21,512 bases of DNA from Euryarchaeota archaeon UBA439 (lineage in GTDB: Archaea; Thermoplasmatota; Poseidoniia; Poseidoniales; Thalassarchaeaceae): NCBI GenBank assembly GCA_002497245.1, contig DANB01000013.1, positions 11,656 to 33,167 on the forward strand. Reading direction: 5' to 3'. Below the pieces are notes generated by a model. The model saw nothing but the letters and a program-made list of their open reading frames with translations, did not search any database and had not been told where the DNA came from. Below, in pieces: positions 8,480 through 16,117 of the stretch. Every line of letters starts with the position of its first letter. Positions within the stretch are counted from its first letter, which is position 1. The translations under genes and the position numbers were made by a program.

Positions 8480-10000
8480 TCATGACATCTTTAATGTTGA
8501 ATTACCACCAATTGGCAATTCTGGAAGATTAACCAAATCTCCGTAAAGAGCAGGACCATTTGTGAATGTACCAATTATTGCTTCTTCAAAACCAGCGGCA
8601 TTATGGGCTAGAGCAATCCAAGGTCGTCCATCATCATCAATTTCAACATCGATAAAATCTCCAAATCCTCCACAGCGAACATTGCCACAATCAGAAGTAA
8701 TATCTAATGGATCTGTAGGCAAATTTACAGCTACGCTTGTAATCAATGGATAATCTGCGAACGAATCAGTCATTATTGCCATATATCCGCCCCAACCAAC
8801 TCCACCACTTGTGGTATTATTTGCACTAACATCGTTCACTTCTCCAATATATCCAATAACAACTTTACCATCATCTCCAGCAAAAATTGTAGGAAAGCCC
8901 GTTTCTTTTATTCCTGGAGCAGCGACCATCAAGGGAGAATTCCAAGTTTCTCCCTTGTCAGCTGAATTAGCATACCAAATCATTTGATCTGTAGATATCC
9001 AAGTAGCATGAACATTGCCTGCCTCATCTACGGCAGTAGCAACCTCATGAGAATGCCAACCTTGTTGCATTCCAACTTCTGTAGTGATAGTATGTTCGCT
9101 CCAAGTATAACCCCCATCATGAGAAGCGTAAACAGCCGGGCCTTCACATGAAGGATTACCTCTGTAGATTGAACCATCAGAACCACCAGCAACATGTCCA
9201 TGAAGTCCCGAACATTGATTTCCGAAACTTTCAGTAGGATATCCTATTTGTTGAGCGTCCCATGTATGACCGCCATCCAATGATCTCGAACATTGTGCAC
9301 CAGCAGCAGGTGAACCTGTATTGATGCAGTAGACATATACTACATCACCAACTATTGCATTTGAGTGCGGCATTGATGCAATACTTTGATGGTCCTGAGG
9401 TGCATAATATCCTTCTACAGGGAATGGCGTACTCCATGTTTCGCCATCATCATCAGAATATTCAACAAACATGGCGGTCAAAGCATGCATATCGAATTTA
9501 ACTAATTTGTCATTGAATTTGTCAACGTAAAGATAAGGGTCGTTTGAATTCGGCGTTTGACCTTGATCATCACTCATTCCAAATGGGCCAACATCTTCCC
9601 AAGTTTGACCTTGATCTGTAGATCTTATTATGTGTGTCCCATCCCCTAATCCATTATAATTAGTGAAGAAAATAGCTCCTGAAGAAGTAATCCCCAAGGT
9701 CGGCTCAAAAGTATCCCAACCAGTCCCATAATATGTTGCAGTAGCGTAAAATGGGCTATTATTTCCAGACAAATCCATAGTAATATTAGCATTTAAAACA
9801 GCTACTGGATCAGTAGCATCTACTGCATGAGGACTAGAAACAGTGCCGGGAAAATGATACCAAGTAGTTGACGAAATATCCCCCTCTGCAAATACAAATG
9901 GGCCTTCTTCTTCAATGATTTCTTTTGATTCTCCTGCAAAGCAACCAGATAATGTTGGCATAATCATGAGCAAACAAGCAATGAATGTCAGAGTGCGCAT
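8480..10000 (-). CDS. Asp-box (BNR/sialidase-like repeat) surface lipoprotein, paralogue 2
   Basis: The 506-residue product has a signal peptide with lipobox LSGC (Cys20), then FAGESKE, closely matching the start of its paralogue (GCFAGNSVDE). Five Asp boxes are seen: STDQGQTW (127-134), SDDDGETW (182-189), SLDGGHTW (240-247), SHDGGYTW (293-300) and SADKGETW (346-353), a set expected of a beta-propeller. Conserved anchors shared with paralogue 1 include NSNDPY(L/V)YVD, KFDMHAL, QDHQ-x-IAS, GNPSC, and a C-terminal SDCGNVRCGGFGDFID with a Cys pair likely to form a disulfide outside the cell. No sialidase catalytic residues could be assigned. It is the first gene of a two-gene unit: a TATA-like box lies 26 nt upstream and the second gene follows 46 bp downstream. 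Secreted glycan-binding or glycan-processing protein is a reasonable but unproved role. Confidence 0.87.
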   Translation of the reverse strand: MRTLTFIACLLMIMPTLSGCFAGESKEIIEEEGPFVFAEGDISSTTWYHFPGTVSSPHAVDATDPVAVLNANITMDLSGNNSPFYATATYYGTGWDTFEPTLGITSSGAIFFTNYNGLGDGTHIIRSTDQGQTWEDVGPFGMSDDQGQTPNSNDPYLYVDKFNDKLVKFDMHALTAMFVEYSDDDGETWSTPFPVEGYYAPQDHQSIASMPHSNAIVGDVVYVYCINTGSPAAGAQCSRSLDGGHTWDAQQIGYPTESFGNQCSGLHGHVAGGSDGSIYRGNPSCEGPAVYASHDGGYTWSEHTITTEVGMQQGWHSHEVATAVDEAGNVHATWISTDQMIWYANSADKGETWNSPLMVAAPGIKETGFPTIFAGDDGKVVIGYIGEVNDVSANNTTSGGVGWGGYMAIMTDSFADYPLITSVAVNLPTDPLDITSDCGNVRCGGFGDFIDVEIDDDGRPWIALAHNAAGFEEAIIGTFTNGPALYGDLVNLPELPIGGNSTLKMS

Positions 10001-10020
10001 AAACTTCCGAATTTACAATA

Positions 10021-10030
10021 GCATAAAACA
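10021..10030 (-). promoter_or_regulatory. TATA-like box for the lipoprotein pair
   Basis: On the minus strand the sequence reads TGTTTTATGC, centred about 26 nt before the ATG at 10000. That is the distance expected between an archaeal TATA box and the start of a leaderless transcript. It lies in the 51-bp gap after the SDR gene, so the lipoprotein pair probably has its own promoter. Confidence 0.5.
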
Positions 10031-10051
10031 TAGACTGTATTAGTGTGTAGT

Positions 10052-11086
10052 TTATTTATCCCAATTATTGTCTATAATATTTGGAATAGTATCGATTAAT
10101 GTCTGATCAATAGATTTCCATTTCATCCCTAAGTCCCTTTCAGCAGGAGAAGCGTCCCAATATAATTTATTTTTCAAATGTCTTTTCGCCCAAGAAATGC
10201 TAACTCTTGGATGGAATGCACATATTATTAGTGCAAAATAGTAAGGCAATTGTCTGAACGGCCATCTTCTTTTGGGATATTTCTTTTTTAGAATTTTAGA
10301 AATATCTCTCCACATCATTTCCCCAGCAACTGTTAGATATCTCCCTCCATTTTCTCCCATATTCAAAGCCCTTACATGGGCTTCAGCAACATCTCTAACA
10401 TCAACTATGCTAATTTGCATAGGCAATAATACTGGCAATTCTCTATTTACTAACATCATAATTATTGATAGAGAACCTTTCAAATGTCTAGGCGAAAGAG
10501 GGGGGCCAAATACCATACAAGGATGAATTGTAACCATTCTTGGTTTTTTCAACCCGTTCTTTTCTTTATGCCAATCCCTAACAATCATTTCAGCACTATA
10601 TTTTGCCAATCCGTAAGGATTCATCTCTAAAGTAGCATCTCTCGCAAATGTTTCTGTAGTCAAGATTTGACCGTCTTCCCACACCTCTGGTCGGATTGCT
10701 GCAGTCGAAGAAGTATGAACAAATCTTTCGACCGTTCCACTTTTTTCTATTGCAGAAATAATATTTTTTGTACCAATTACACTCGGGTCAACAATTTTCT
10801 CCTGTGGTTTTCTGGATCTTACGATTACTACAGCAGCAGTATGAATCACGTCAGTTGCCCCATATATTGCCCGATCAACACTCTCTTCATCAAACAAGTC
10901 CATTTCCACAATTTCTAGCGAACCTCCTTCTGAAATTTCCATTTCTTTTAGGTGCAAAACTCGCTCCTGGTCTTGAGAATCTCTAACAGTAGCCCTGACT
11001 TTTTTTCCTTTCAATAATAGATTTGCTACAATATGGCTTCCAATGTATCCACTAGCACCTGTAACAACAACGCACTCTCCGGCCAT
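10052..11086 (-). CDS. Extended SDR: NAD(P)-dependent epimerase/dehydratase (dihydroflavonol reductase / 3-beta-HSD-like)
   Basis: The 344-residue product is an extended short-chain dehydrogenase/reductase. The Rossmann motif TGASGYIG sits at 9-16, an Asp at 63 (EMDLFD) precedes the adenine pocket, and the catalytic set is HTSST at 125-129 with Y158-GLA-K162. The segment VIHTAAVVI, followed by PSVIGTKNIISAI, is typical of the dihydroflavonol-4-reductase and 3-beta-hydroxysteroid dehydrogenase branch rather than of sugar-nucleotide epimerases, though the distinction is not secure. The C-terminal ~80 residues are basic with one hydrophobic stretch (YYFALIICAFHP), suggesting membrane association. 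It follows the MMPL transporter by 38 bp on the same strand with no TATA-like sequence between them, so the two are probably cotranscribed. A lipid or isoprenoid substrate would suit that partner. Confidence 0.87.
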   Translation of the reverse strand: MAGECVVVTGASGYIGSHIVANLLLKGKKVRATVRDSQDQERVLHLKEMEISEGGSLEIVEMDLFDEESVDRAIYGATDVIHTAAVVIVRSRKPQEKIVDPSVIGTKNIISAIEKSGTVERFVHTSSTAAIRPEVWEDGQILTTETFARDATLEMNPYGLAKYSAEMIVRDWHKEKNGLKKPRMVTIHPCMVFGPPLSPRHLKGSLSIIMMLVNRELPVLLPMQISIVDVRDVAEAHVRALNMGENGGRYLTVAGEMMWRDISKILKKKYPKRRWPFRQLPYYFALIICAFHPRVSISWAKRHLKNKLYWDASPAERDLGMKWKSIDQTLIDTIPNIIDNNWDK

Positions 11087-11124
11087 ACAACCTCGTCTAA
11101 GCCATCACATTTCGATTTAGCGAA

Positions 11125-13458
11125 TCATTCTTCTTCATTAATATCGTCTTTCGATAACCAATTTGGAGCCCACCAATTTATTTCACCCATTAATCGCATC
11201 GTAGAAGGTACAACTAACGCTCTAACAATACTAGCATCTACAGCAACACCCAAAGCAAGCATAAGGCCAAATTGCTTCATTATAACAACCGAAGAAATAC
11301 CAAAGGCAGAAAACACAGTAATCATTACTAAAGCTGCAGACGTAATTATTCTCCCACTCTTTTGTAATCCAATAGCCACAGCCTTTGTATTATTTTTTGT
11401 ACGTTCCCACTCTTCATGGATTCTTGATAACATCAAAACTTCGTAGTCCATACTCAACCCAAATAAAATTGCAAAAATCATTACAGGCGTAGTGGGGTCA
11501 ATTGGTTGGGGCGTGAAATTTAGTAATTCAGCACCATTTCCTTCTTGGAAAATCCAAACTAAAACTCCAAACGAAGCACTTACCGATAGTACATTCATCA
11601 CTAGTGCTTTTAGCGGCAAAATCACAGATCTAACTTGTAAGAAAATTAAGACATAACTCGAAACCAGAATAAATAACAATGCTATTGGCATATTTTCCGA
11701 TACCGCATCTAAAACATCTTGATTGTATGCCGCAATACCTGCTACATGAACAACACTTTGCGACCCAAATTGAAAATTCTTACTTTCAAGTGACCTAATG
11801 CTATTTACAACACCTCTAGACTCTTTACTAGATTGTTCTCCTTCTATTCCAACAATAACTAAAACTACATTTTCTCCGACAGAATTTTCAATATGATATT
11901 TTCTTTTTAATTCCAAAATATAAGCTTCTTCTGACGACAAATTCTCATCTTCAGAATTATCCCAAAAAGAAACCACATCGTCTTGGCTCATCAAGGGATC
12001 AAAGTGGGCGTATGTATACACATAACTGGCATGCTCAATTTGCATCATTTCCTTTGAAAAATCATATAAACTACGAATATTTTCTTCCGAAAAAGGATCA
12101 ACACCTTCTTCAATTTCAAATACAACCTGGGCAGCATTTCCAATATATCCAGGCCAATAAACATCCGTCAATTCTAAACCATTTCTTGCCTCGTCATCAG
12201 GACTCAAAGACTTGTACGTAACTATGCCCCAATCTGCTTGTAGGAAAGGAGAACCAGCGATTAGGAGAACCATAACTGCAGGCACTAGTACAGATAACGG
12301 GCGTTCCATCACACTCTCAGCAATCCATGACCAAAAACCATCTTCCTTGTCAACATCACCCATTGAGAACGGAACTTTCAATGAATTTATTCTATCTCCT
12401 AATAGGGACAATATTGCCGGTAAAAGTAATACTGACGAAATAAGAGCAACAAGAGTAGCACATATACCTCCCCAACCTAATGATGGTAGACCAGTATTTT
12501 CGAAAAACAACATTCCCATTAGTCCAACCATCACAGTCATTGCAGAGAAGAAGATAGCCCTTCCAGCGGTCGCACTAGTCATTGCAATAGCTGTTTTATG
12601 ATCTCTCCCCTTTCGCAACTCTTCTCTGAATCTATTAACTATGAATAATGAATAATCTACACTTAGACCAATGCCTAATAATGAAACAATATTGTTGGCA
12701 TAAGTAGTAATATCATCAAAGATATATGTTAAACCTGTAACAATACCTACAGCGGCAATCACTGTATATACTCCAGTTAAAACGGGTAATCCAGCAGCAA
12801 CAAGACTTCCAAAAACTAGTAGTAATATTAGTAGCGTGAGAGGAGCTGAAATTAATTCTGCTTTGATTAATTCTTCTTCAAGAGTCAAGTCAAATACAAC
12901 ATCAATAGCCAGATTTCCTGTTACCCATTTTTCCATTCCATCAGGTGCATTTTCGGGCAATTCTAAATCATCAATAACTTCCTTTAGCAGAATTTTTGAC
13001 TCTTCTCTATCTAAATTCACTTGTAACCTTATCCTAGACCAAGATTCATCAGTCGTACTAATCAGTTTTGACTTATTTGCTTCATTAGTAAACCAAGGAT
13101 AATCTATTGAAACATATTCATTCGTCTCAAACACCTTTACAGTTTCCTCCATCGAAGCCCTAATCTCAACATCACTAGAGTTTCCTGTCGGATGATGAAA
13201 TAGAACATAAAAAACCTCGTAAGAAGTCTCATTTTCATCAGAAAATCCGGTTGCAATGGCTTCCCAACCATAAACCGATTCTAAATCACCTTCTCCGAAA
13301 CCTTCGATATATTTTGGCTCCAAAGTCATTAATCCAGCAAGACTTACTCCTAAGATCAAAGTCGCAATTAATACGACTTTGGCATTATCATAAACGAAAT
13401 TACCAATCTTATAGTATACCCTATCTTCCAATACTGATGGGTCAGCAACTCCTTCCAT
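11125..13458 (-). CDS. MMPL-family RND transporter
   Basis: The 777-residue product has two repeats of the RND fold: one membrane helix at about 27-45, a ~155-residue extracytoplasmic loop, five helices (about 203-355), then a second helix-loop-five-helices unit. Both repeats carry the MMPL hallmark at the start of helix 4: GIGLSVDYSLF (262-272) and FGLSMDYEVLMLSRIHEEW (~666-684). The second is followed by SGRIITSAALVM and a terminal NWWAPNWL, a pattern shared with mycobacterial MmpL proteins. MMPL and HpnN-type relatives export lipids such as glycolipids or hopanoids using the ion gradient; in archaea the cargo is unknown. It lies between a HAD phosphatase gene (86 bp upstream) and an SDR gene (38 bp downstream). 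A TATA-like box before the ATG suggests an independent promoter. It is full length with an acidic tail. Confidence 0.92.
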   Translation of the reverse strand: MEGVADPSVLEDRVYYKIGNFVYDNAKVVLIATLILGVSLAGLMTLEPKYIEGFGEGDLESVYGWEAIATGFSDENETSYEVFYVLFHHPTGNSSDVEIRASMEETVKVFETNEYVSIDYPWFTNEANKSKLISTTDESWSRIRLQVNLDREESKILLKEVIDDLELPENAPDGMEKWVTGNLAIDVVFDLTLEEELIKAELISAPLTLLILLLVFGSLVAAGLPVLTGVYTVIAAVGIVTGLTYIFDDITTYANNIVSLLGIGLSVDYSLFIVNRFREELRKGRDHKTAIAMTSATAGRAIFFSAMTVMVGLMGMLFFENTGLPSLGWGGICATLVALISSVLLLPAILSLLGDRINSLKVPFSMGDVDKEDGFWSWIAESVMERPLSVLVPAVMVLLIAGSPFLQADWGIVTYKSLSPDDEARNGLELTDVYWPGYIGNAAQVVFEIEEGVDPFSEENIRSLYDFSKEMMQIEHASYVYTYAHFDPLMSQDDVVSFWDNSEDENLSSEEAYILELKRKYHIENSVGENVVLVIVGIEGEQSSKESRGVVNSIRSLESKNFQFGSQSVVHVAGIAAYNQDVLDAVSENMPIALLFILVSSYVLIFLQVRSVILPLKALVMNVLSVSASFGVLVWIFQEGNGAELLNFTPQPIDPTTPVMIFAILFGLSMDYEVLMLSRIHEEWERTKNNTKAVAIGLQKSGRIITSAALVMITVFSAFGISSVVIMKQFGLMLALGVAVDASIVRALVVPSTMRLMGEINWWAPNWLSKDDINEEE

Positions 13459-13477
13459 ACGAGAGTCCGAACGACTT

Positions 13478-13489
13478 TTATTATTAAAA
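13478..13489 (-). promoter_or_regulatory. TATA-like box for the MMPL gene
   Basis: On the minus strand TTTTAATAATAA is centred about 25 nt upstream of the ATG at 13458, suiting a leaderless transcript. The rest of the 86-bp gap is very AT-rich, with T runs just after the HAD gene stop that could serve as a transcription terminator for the upstream unit. Confidence 0.55.
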
Positions 13490-13544
13490 CAAGAGTAGTG
13501 TCAAATAAAACAAAATTTTCCCAAAGAGAAATTAAAATTTATTT

Positions 13545-14327
13545 TTAACATAATTCTGCTACCGATTTAACAATCAAACTCGGATTTTGTTCTGCATCAT
13601 TAGCATCTTCTAAAGTAGCTTCACCTGATAAGACCAGAATGCCATGAACACCCGATCTTTCAGCCATTTCCATATCGGTGTAGAGCCTATCGCCTACCAT
13701 TGCACAATTTTTTGGATCAATGCCCAACTCGTGTATTTTATGCAATATCATTCCTGGATTGGGCTTACCACAAATGTGTTCAGGCTTCACGCCAGTGGTT
13801 GCTTCAAACAATGCAATATATGCTCCGGTGTCGGGCAAACCTCCATTTGGTGAAGGGCAAACCATGTCTGGATGGCTGACAACCAAAGGTACGCCTTTAT
13901 GTAAATTTATTGAAGCTTCAGTCAATTTTTGATATGTTATTTCGGTATCATAACCCAAAACAACATATTGAGGGTTGTTAGAAGAAGTATTTACTCCTGC
14001 TGATTCCAACATTTCTTTCATACCAACGGTTCCTACTAGATATGTTTCAGAAACATTGTTCGATGAAAGCCACGCTAACAAATCATGCGTGGATAATAAT
14101 ATATCTTCTTCATTTGCAGGAACTCCTAAGTTCTCTAATTTAGATAGATATTGCTTTACTGATTTACTTGAATTATTTGATAAAAAGAATCTTCGAATCC
14201 CTCTTTCTTCTACCCTATTTAAGAAATCCACTGCCCCTTCAATTAGGTTTTCTCCCATGTAAATTGTTCCATCTAGATCTAAGAAGACGGCTTCAATTCC
14301 ATCTAAATTTTTAGCTAATTTTTCCAT
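13545..14327 (-). CDS. HAD-superfamily class IIA phosphatase (NagD / 4-nitrophenylphosphatase-like)
   Basis: The 260-residue enzyme carries all four HAD motifs: DLDGT (17-21, nucleophile D17 and acid/base D19), SNNSS (50-54), GKPNPGM with K188, and VGDRLYTDMEMA with D213 and D218 for Mg binding. The ~100 residues between motifs II and III form the C2 cap of the NagD/AraL/phosphoglycolate phosphatase class, with GVPLVVSHPD and PDTGAYIA as in those relatives. It hydrolyses a small phosphate ester in the cytoplasm; the substrate is not predictable, since this class covers phosphoglycolate, UMP, glycerol phosphate and sugar phosphates. An AGGTG ribosome binding site precedes the ATG and overlaps the end of the upstream GGR-like gene, so the two are translated from one message. 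A link to glycerol-phosphate or prenyl-phosphate lipid chemistry is only inferred. Confidence 0.9.
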   Translation of the reverse strand: MEKLAKNLDGIEAVFLDLDGTIYMGENLIEGAVDFLNRVEERGIRRFFLSNNSSKSVKQYLSKLENLGVPANEEDILLSTHDLLAWLSSNNVSETYLVGTVGMKEMLESAGVNTSSNNPQYVVLGYDTEITYQKLTEASINLHKGVPLVVSHPDMVCPSPNGGLPDTGAYIALFEATTGVKPEHICGKPNPGMILHKIHELGIDPKNCAMVGDRLYTDMEMAERSGVHGILVLSGEATLEDANDAEQNPSLIVKSVAELC

Positions 14328-14332
14328 AGAAA

Positions 14333-14337
14333 CACCT
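14333..14337 (-). promoter_or_regulatory. Ribosome binding site AGGTG for the HAD phosphatase
   Basis: On the minus strand AGGTG lies 5 nt before the ATG at 14327 and directly follows the TGA of the upstream gene. It fixes the HAD start and shows that the gene is internal to an operon. Confidence 0.65.
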
Positions 14338-15714
14338 TCATGGCAACAATAATGTCTTCATCAAAAACCAAGGACTCCACAGCATTTTTTGCGTCTCTTT
14401 ACTAGCAATCATTTCGGACATCATTTTCCCTATTTCTTCTTTTTTCGAGGCCTTTTTAACAAACCAATTAGTAAGCATCTTCCATTTCATAACTCTTTGC
14501 AAGGTTTTTGAATTCTTCAATTCGGAACCTAAAGTGTCCCATAAATCAATCATATATTCTGTAGCACACTCTTCTGTAAAACCATCAGCATGTAGATTCT
14601 TATCGAAATGTTTCGAAGTCATTTTTGCCGATAATAATGCATTACCTATTCCTTCTCCACTAAACGGATCAACTAAACTTGCCGAATCTCCTACACACAT
14701 GGCGCCTGCCATTGCTGTTCTTCTTGGCTGATATGACGGAGCATTTTTTCTAGGCGAACCAAATGGCAATTGCCATCCTTTTTGAGAACCTGGGACCAAC
14801 GTCGCATTAGCAAATCTCTTCTTGAACCGAGGATGCTCTTCTATAACCCATTTTTGTATTTTTTTAAGAGATTTTTTCTTATCTCCCTTTAGTCTTCTAT
14901 GCTCCGAAATTAACATACCAATTCCGACATTAACTCTATTTCCCTGTACTGGAAAAAGCCAAAAATAACCAGGCAAAACTTCGTCAATAAAGTGTATTTC
15001 AATAGGGCCCTCATCCCCCCCTAATCCTTCAACATCATCCCAATATTCACGATATCCTCCACAGAAGTGATCATCGTCTCTGTGAGGTTCATTATGTAAT
15101 TCTGTGATTACTTTTGAGACCGGACAATTATAACCACCAGCACCAATAGTTACTGCAGAAGTAAAAGTCAACTCATCGTTACCTGATCTTCTGCCTCCTA
15201 CACTACCTTTTACTCCCTTTATTTTGTGAACTCCATTTTCCTTTTCGAATATTATTTCATGTACAGAGAAACCCTGTATGACGGCCCCTCCATTCTCTCT
15301 TACAATCTCCTGCCCTCTTTGAAACATCATATAGTCGAATTGGATTCTGGGCAAGGCATATCCTGATTGTAAACCCATTTTTTCATACGATTCCTTTGGG
15401 AGCATAACTCTAACTTCTGAGCCATTTGCACTACCGAAAACAATAGAATCTACGACATAATGTGGAGTCGACTCGATCATATCAAGAACTCCTAATTCTT
15501 TAACATGAGATAGAGATTTACCTCCCACTGCATCCCCACAGATTTTATCTCTAGGCCAAATATCTCTTTCTAATAATAGAACTTTACAACCATTCAAAGC
15601 GTTGTAAGCTGCAGCTGCCGAACCACCAGGTCCCCCTCCAACAACAATAACATCAAAATGAGTATCGGAGTCAGGAATTTCGCCCGAATCAATAGGTTTT
15701 TCCCATACGCCCAT
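14338..15714 (-). CDS. Geranylgeranyl reductase family FAD-dependent oxidoreductase
   Basis: From ATG 15714 the product is 458 residues. It opens with an FAD Rossmann motif, DVIVVGGGPGGSAAAAYNAL (21-40), with E49 (LLLERD) for the ribose, then KICGDAVGGK in the place of the family CGGG segment. GYFWLFPVQGNRVNVGIG matches the (Y/F)xWxFP...GxG pattern that lines the isoprenoid pocket in archaeal geranylgeranyl reductases. GDSASLVDPFSGEGIGNAL (342-360) is the second FAD motif. Archaeal GGRs saturate the prenyl chains of ether lipids at the membrane. Archaea often have several paralogues, so a lipid chain, quinone or other isoprenoid substrate is possible. The open frame continues upstream to an ATG at 15816, but this would overlap cutA; ATG 15714 sits just before the Rossmann strand with a weak TATA-like GTGTATGC 27 nt ahead. 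HAD follows 10 bp downstream. Confidence 0.85.
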   Translation of the reverse strand: MGVWEKPIDSGEIPDSDTHFDVIVVGGGPGGSAAAAYNALNGCKVLLLERDIWPRDKICGDAVGGKSLSHVKELGVLDMIESTPHYVVDSIVFGSANGSEVRVMLPKESYEKMGLQSGYALPRIQFDYMMFQRGQEIVRENGGAVIQGFSVHEIIFEKENGVHKIKGVKGSVGGRRSGNDELTFTSAVTIGAGGYNCPVSKVITELHNEPHRDDDHFCGGYREYWDDVEGLGGDEGPIEIHFIDEVLPGYFWLFPVQGNRVNVGIGMLISEHRRLKGDKKKSLKKIQKWVIEEHPRFKKRFANATLVPGSQKGWQLPFGSPRKNAPSYQPRRTAMAGAMCVGDSASLVDPFSGEGIGNALLSAKMTSKHFDKNLHADGFTEECATEYMIDLWDTLGSELKNSKTLQRVMKWKMLTNWFVKKASKKEEIGKMMSEMIASKETQKMLWSPWFLMKTLLLP

Positions 15715-15737
15715 CGTTATCGCCAGAACTTCGGAAG

Positions 15738-15745
15738 CATACACA
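15738..15745 (-). promoter_or_regulatory. Weak TATA-like element for the GGR-like gene
   Basis: The minus strand reads GTGTATGC, centred about 27 nt before ATG 15714. It resembles the TTTTATGC element of the lipoprotein pair. A better TATA match, CATATATTCA (15751-15760), lies 41 nt upstream and would imply a short leader. Confidence 0.3.
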
Positions 15746-15767
15746 GGCATTGAATATATGCCATAGG

Positions 15768-15776
15768 CTATATTGG
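15768..15776 (+). promoter_or_regulatory. TATA-like box for cutA
   Basis: CTATATTGG is centred about 26 nt before ATG 15797, which supports that ATG, rather than the in-frame ATG at 15773, as the start of a leaderless cutA message. It lies within the 82-bp region shared with the divergent GGR-like gene. Confidence 0.5.
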
Positions 15777-15796
15777 AAACCCACCTAGCATTAACC

Positions 15797-16114
15797 ATGG
15801 ATGACATGCTATTCATAGTTCAAACAACGCTTAGTGGGGACTTAAATGACGCAGAAGTGGGATTTTGGGCCCAATCAATATTAGATTCAAATCTCGCTGC
15901 TTGCGTGCAAATAAGTAAAGGAAGGTCTCTATACCGCTGGGATGGAGAAATCAAGAGCGAATCAGAATGGTCAATAAGTCTCAAAACTACCAAATCAAAG
16001 GTAAATCAATTGATTGATAAGATAAAATTAGAACATCCCTATGAAGTTCCCGAAATATTATTTTGGTCTGTTGAGTCTACTGCTGATTATTCTCAATGGG
16101 TTAAAGGTGAGTAA
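15797..16114 (+). CDS. cutA: CutA-family divalent-cation tolerance protein
   Basis: The 105-residue product matches CutA throughout: LAACVQI after the first helix, SLYRWDGEI (where the family has the S-x-Y-x-W-x-G-x-I motif), the KTT strand, HPYEVPEI, and a terminal Y-S-QW. CutA is a very stable trimeric cytoplasmic protein that can bind copper and other metals; the name comes from a copper-tolerance locus in E. coli, but the physiological role is unsettled. Length is normal. ATG 15797 is chosen because the family starts directly at the first beta strand and a TATA-like box sits 26 nt upstream; ATG 15806 is possible. It is head to head with the GGR-like gene and 3 nt ahead of the next gene if that starts at TTG 16118. 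Confidence 0.93.
   Translation: MDDMLFIVQTTLSGDLNDAEVGFWAQSILDSNLAACVQISKGRSLYRWDGEIKSESEWSISLKTTKSKVNQLIDKIKLEHPYEVPEILFWSVESTADYSQWVKGE
16105..16111 (+). promoter_or_regulatory. Ribosome binding site AGGTGAG at the end of cutA
   Basis: AGGTGAG overlaps the last codons of cutA and ends 6 nt before a TTG codon at 16118, good spacing for initiation there. It is the main support for the TTG start and for translational coupling with cutA. Confidence 0.45.
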
Positions 16115-16117
16115 TTT

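Noticed and set aside
6964..10000. True sialidase (neuraminidase) activity
   Set aside because: Asp boxes are present, but no arginine triad or Tyr/Glu catalytic pair could be assigned; Asp boxes also occur in many non-sialidase propellers.
11033..11446. Plus-strand open frame of 137 residues across the SDR/MMPL junction
   Set aside because: It is antisense to well-supported coding sequence in both genes and has low-complexity, Ser/Thr/Asn-rich composition without motifs.
15715..15816. N-terminal extension of the GGR-like protein from ATG 15816
   Set aside because: It would overlap the cutA coding start, has no family-like sequence, and the Rossmann strand begins shortly after ATG 15714.
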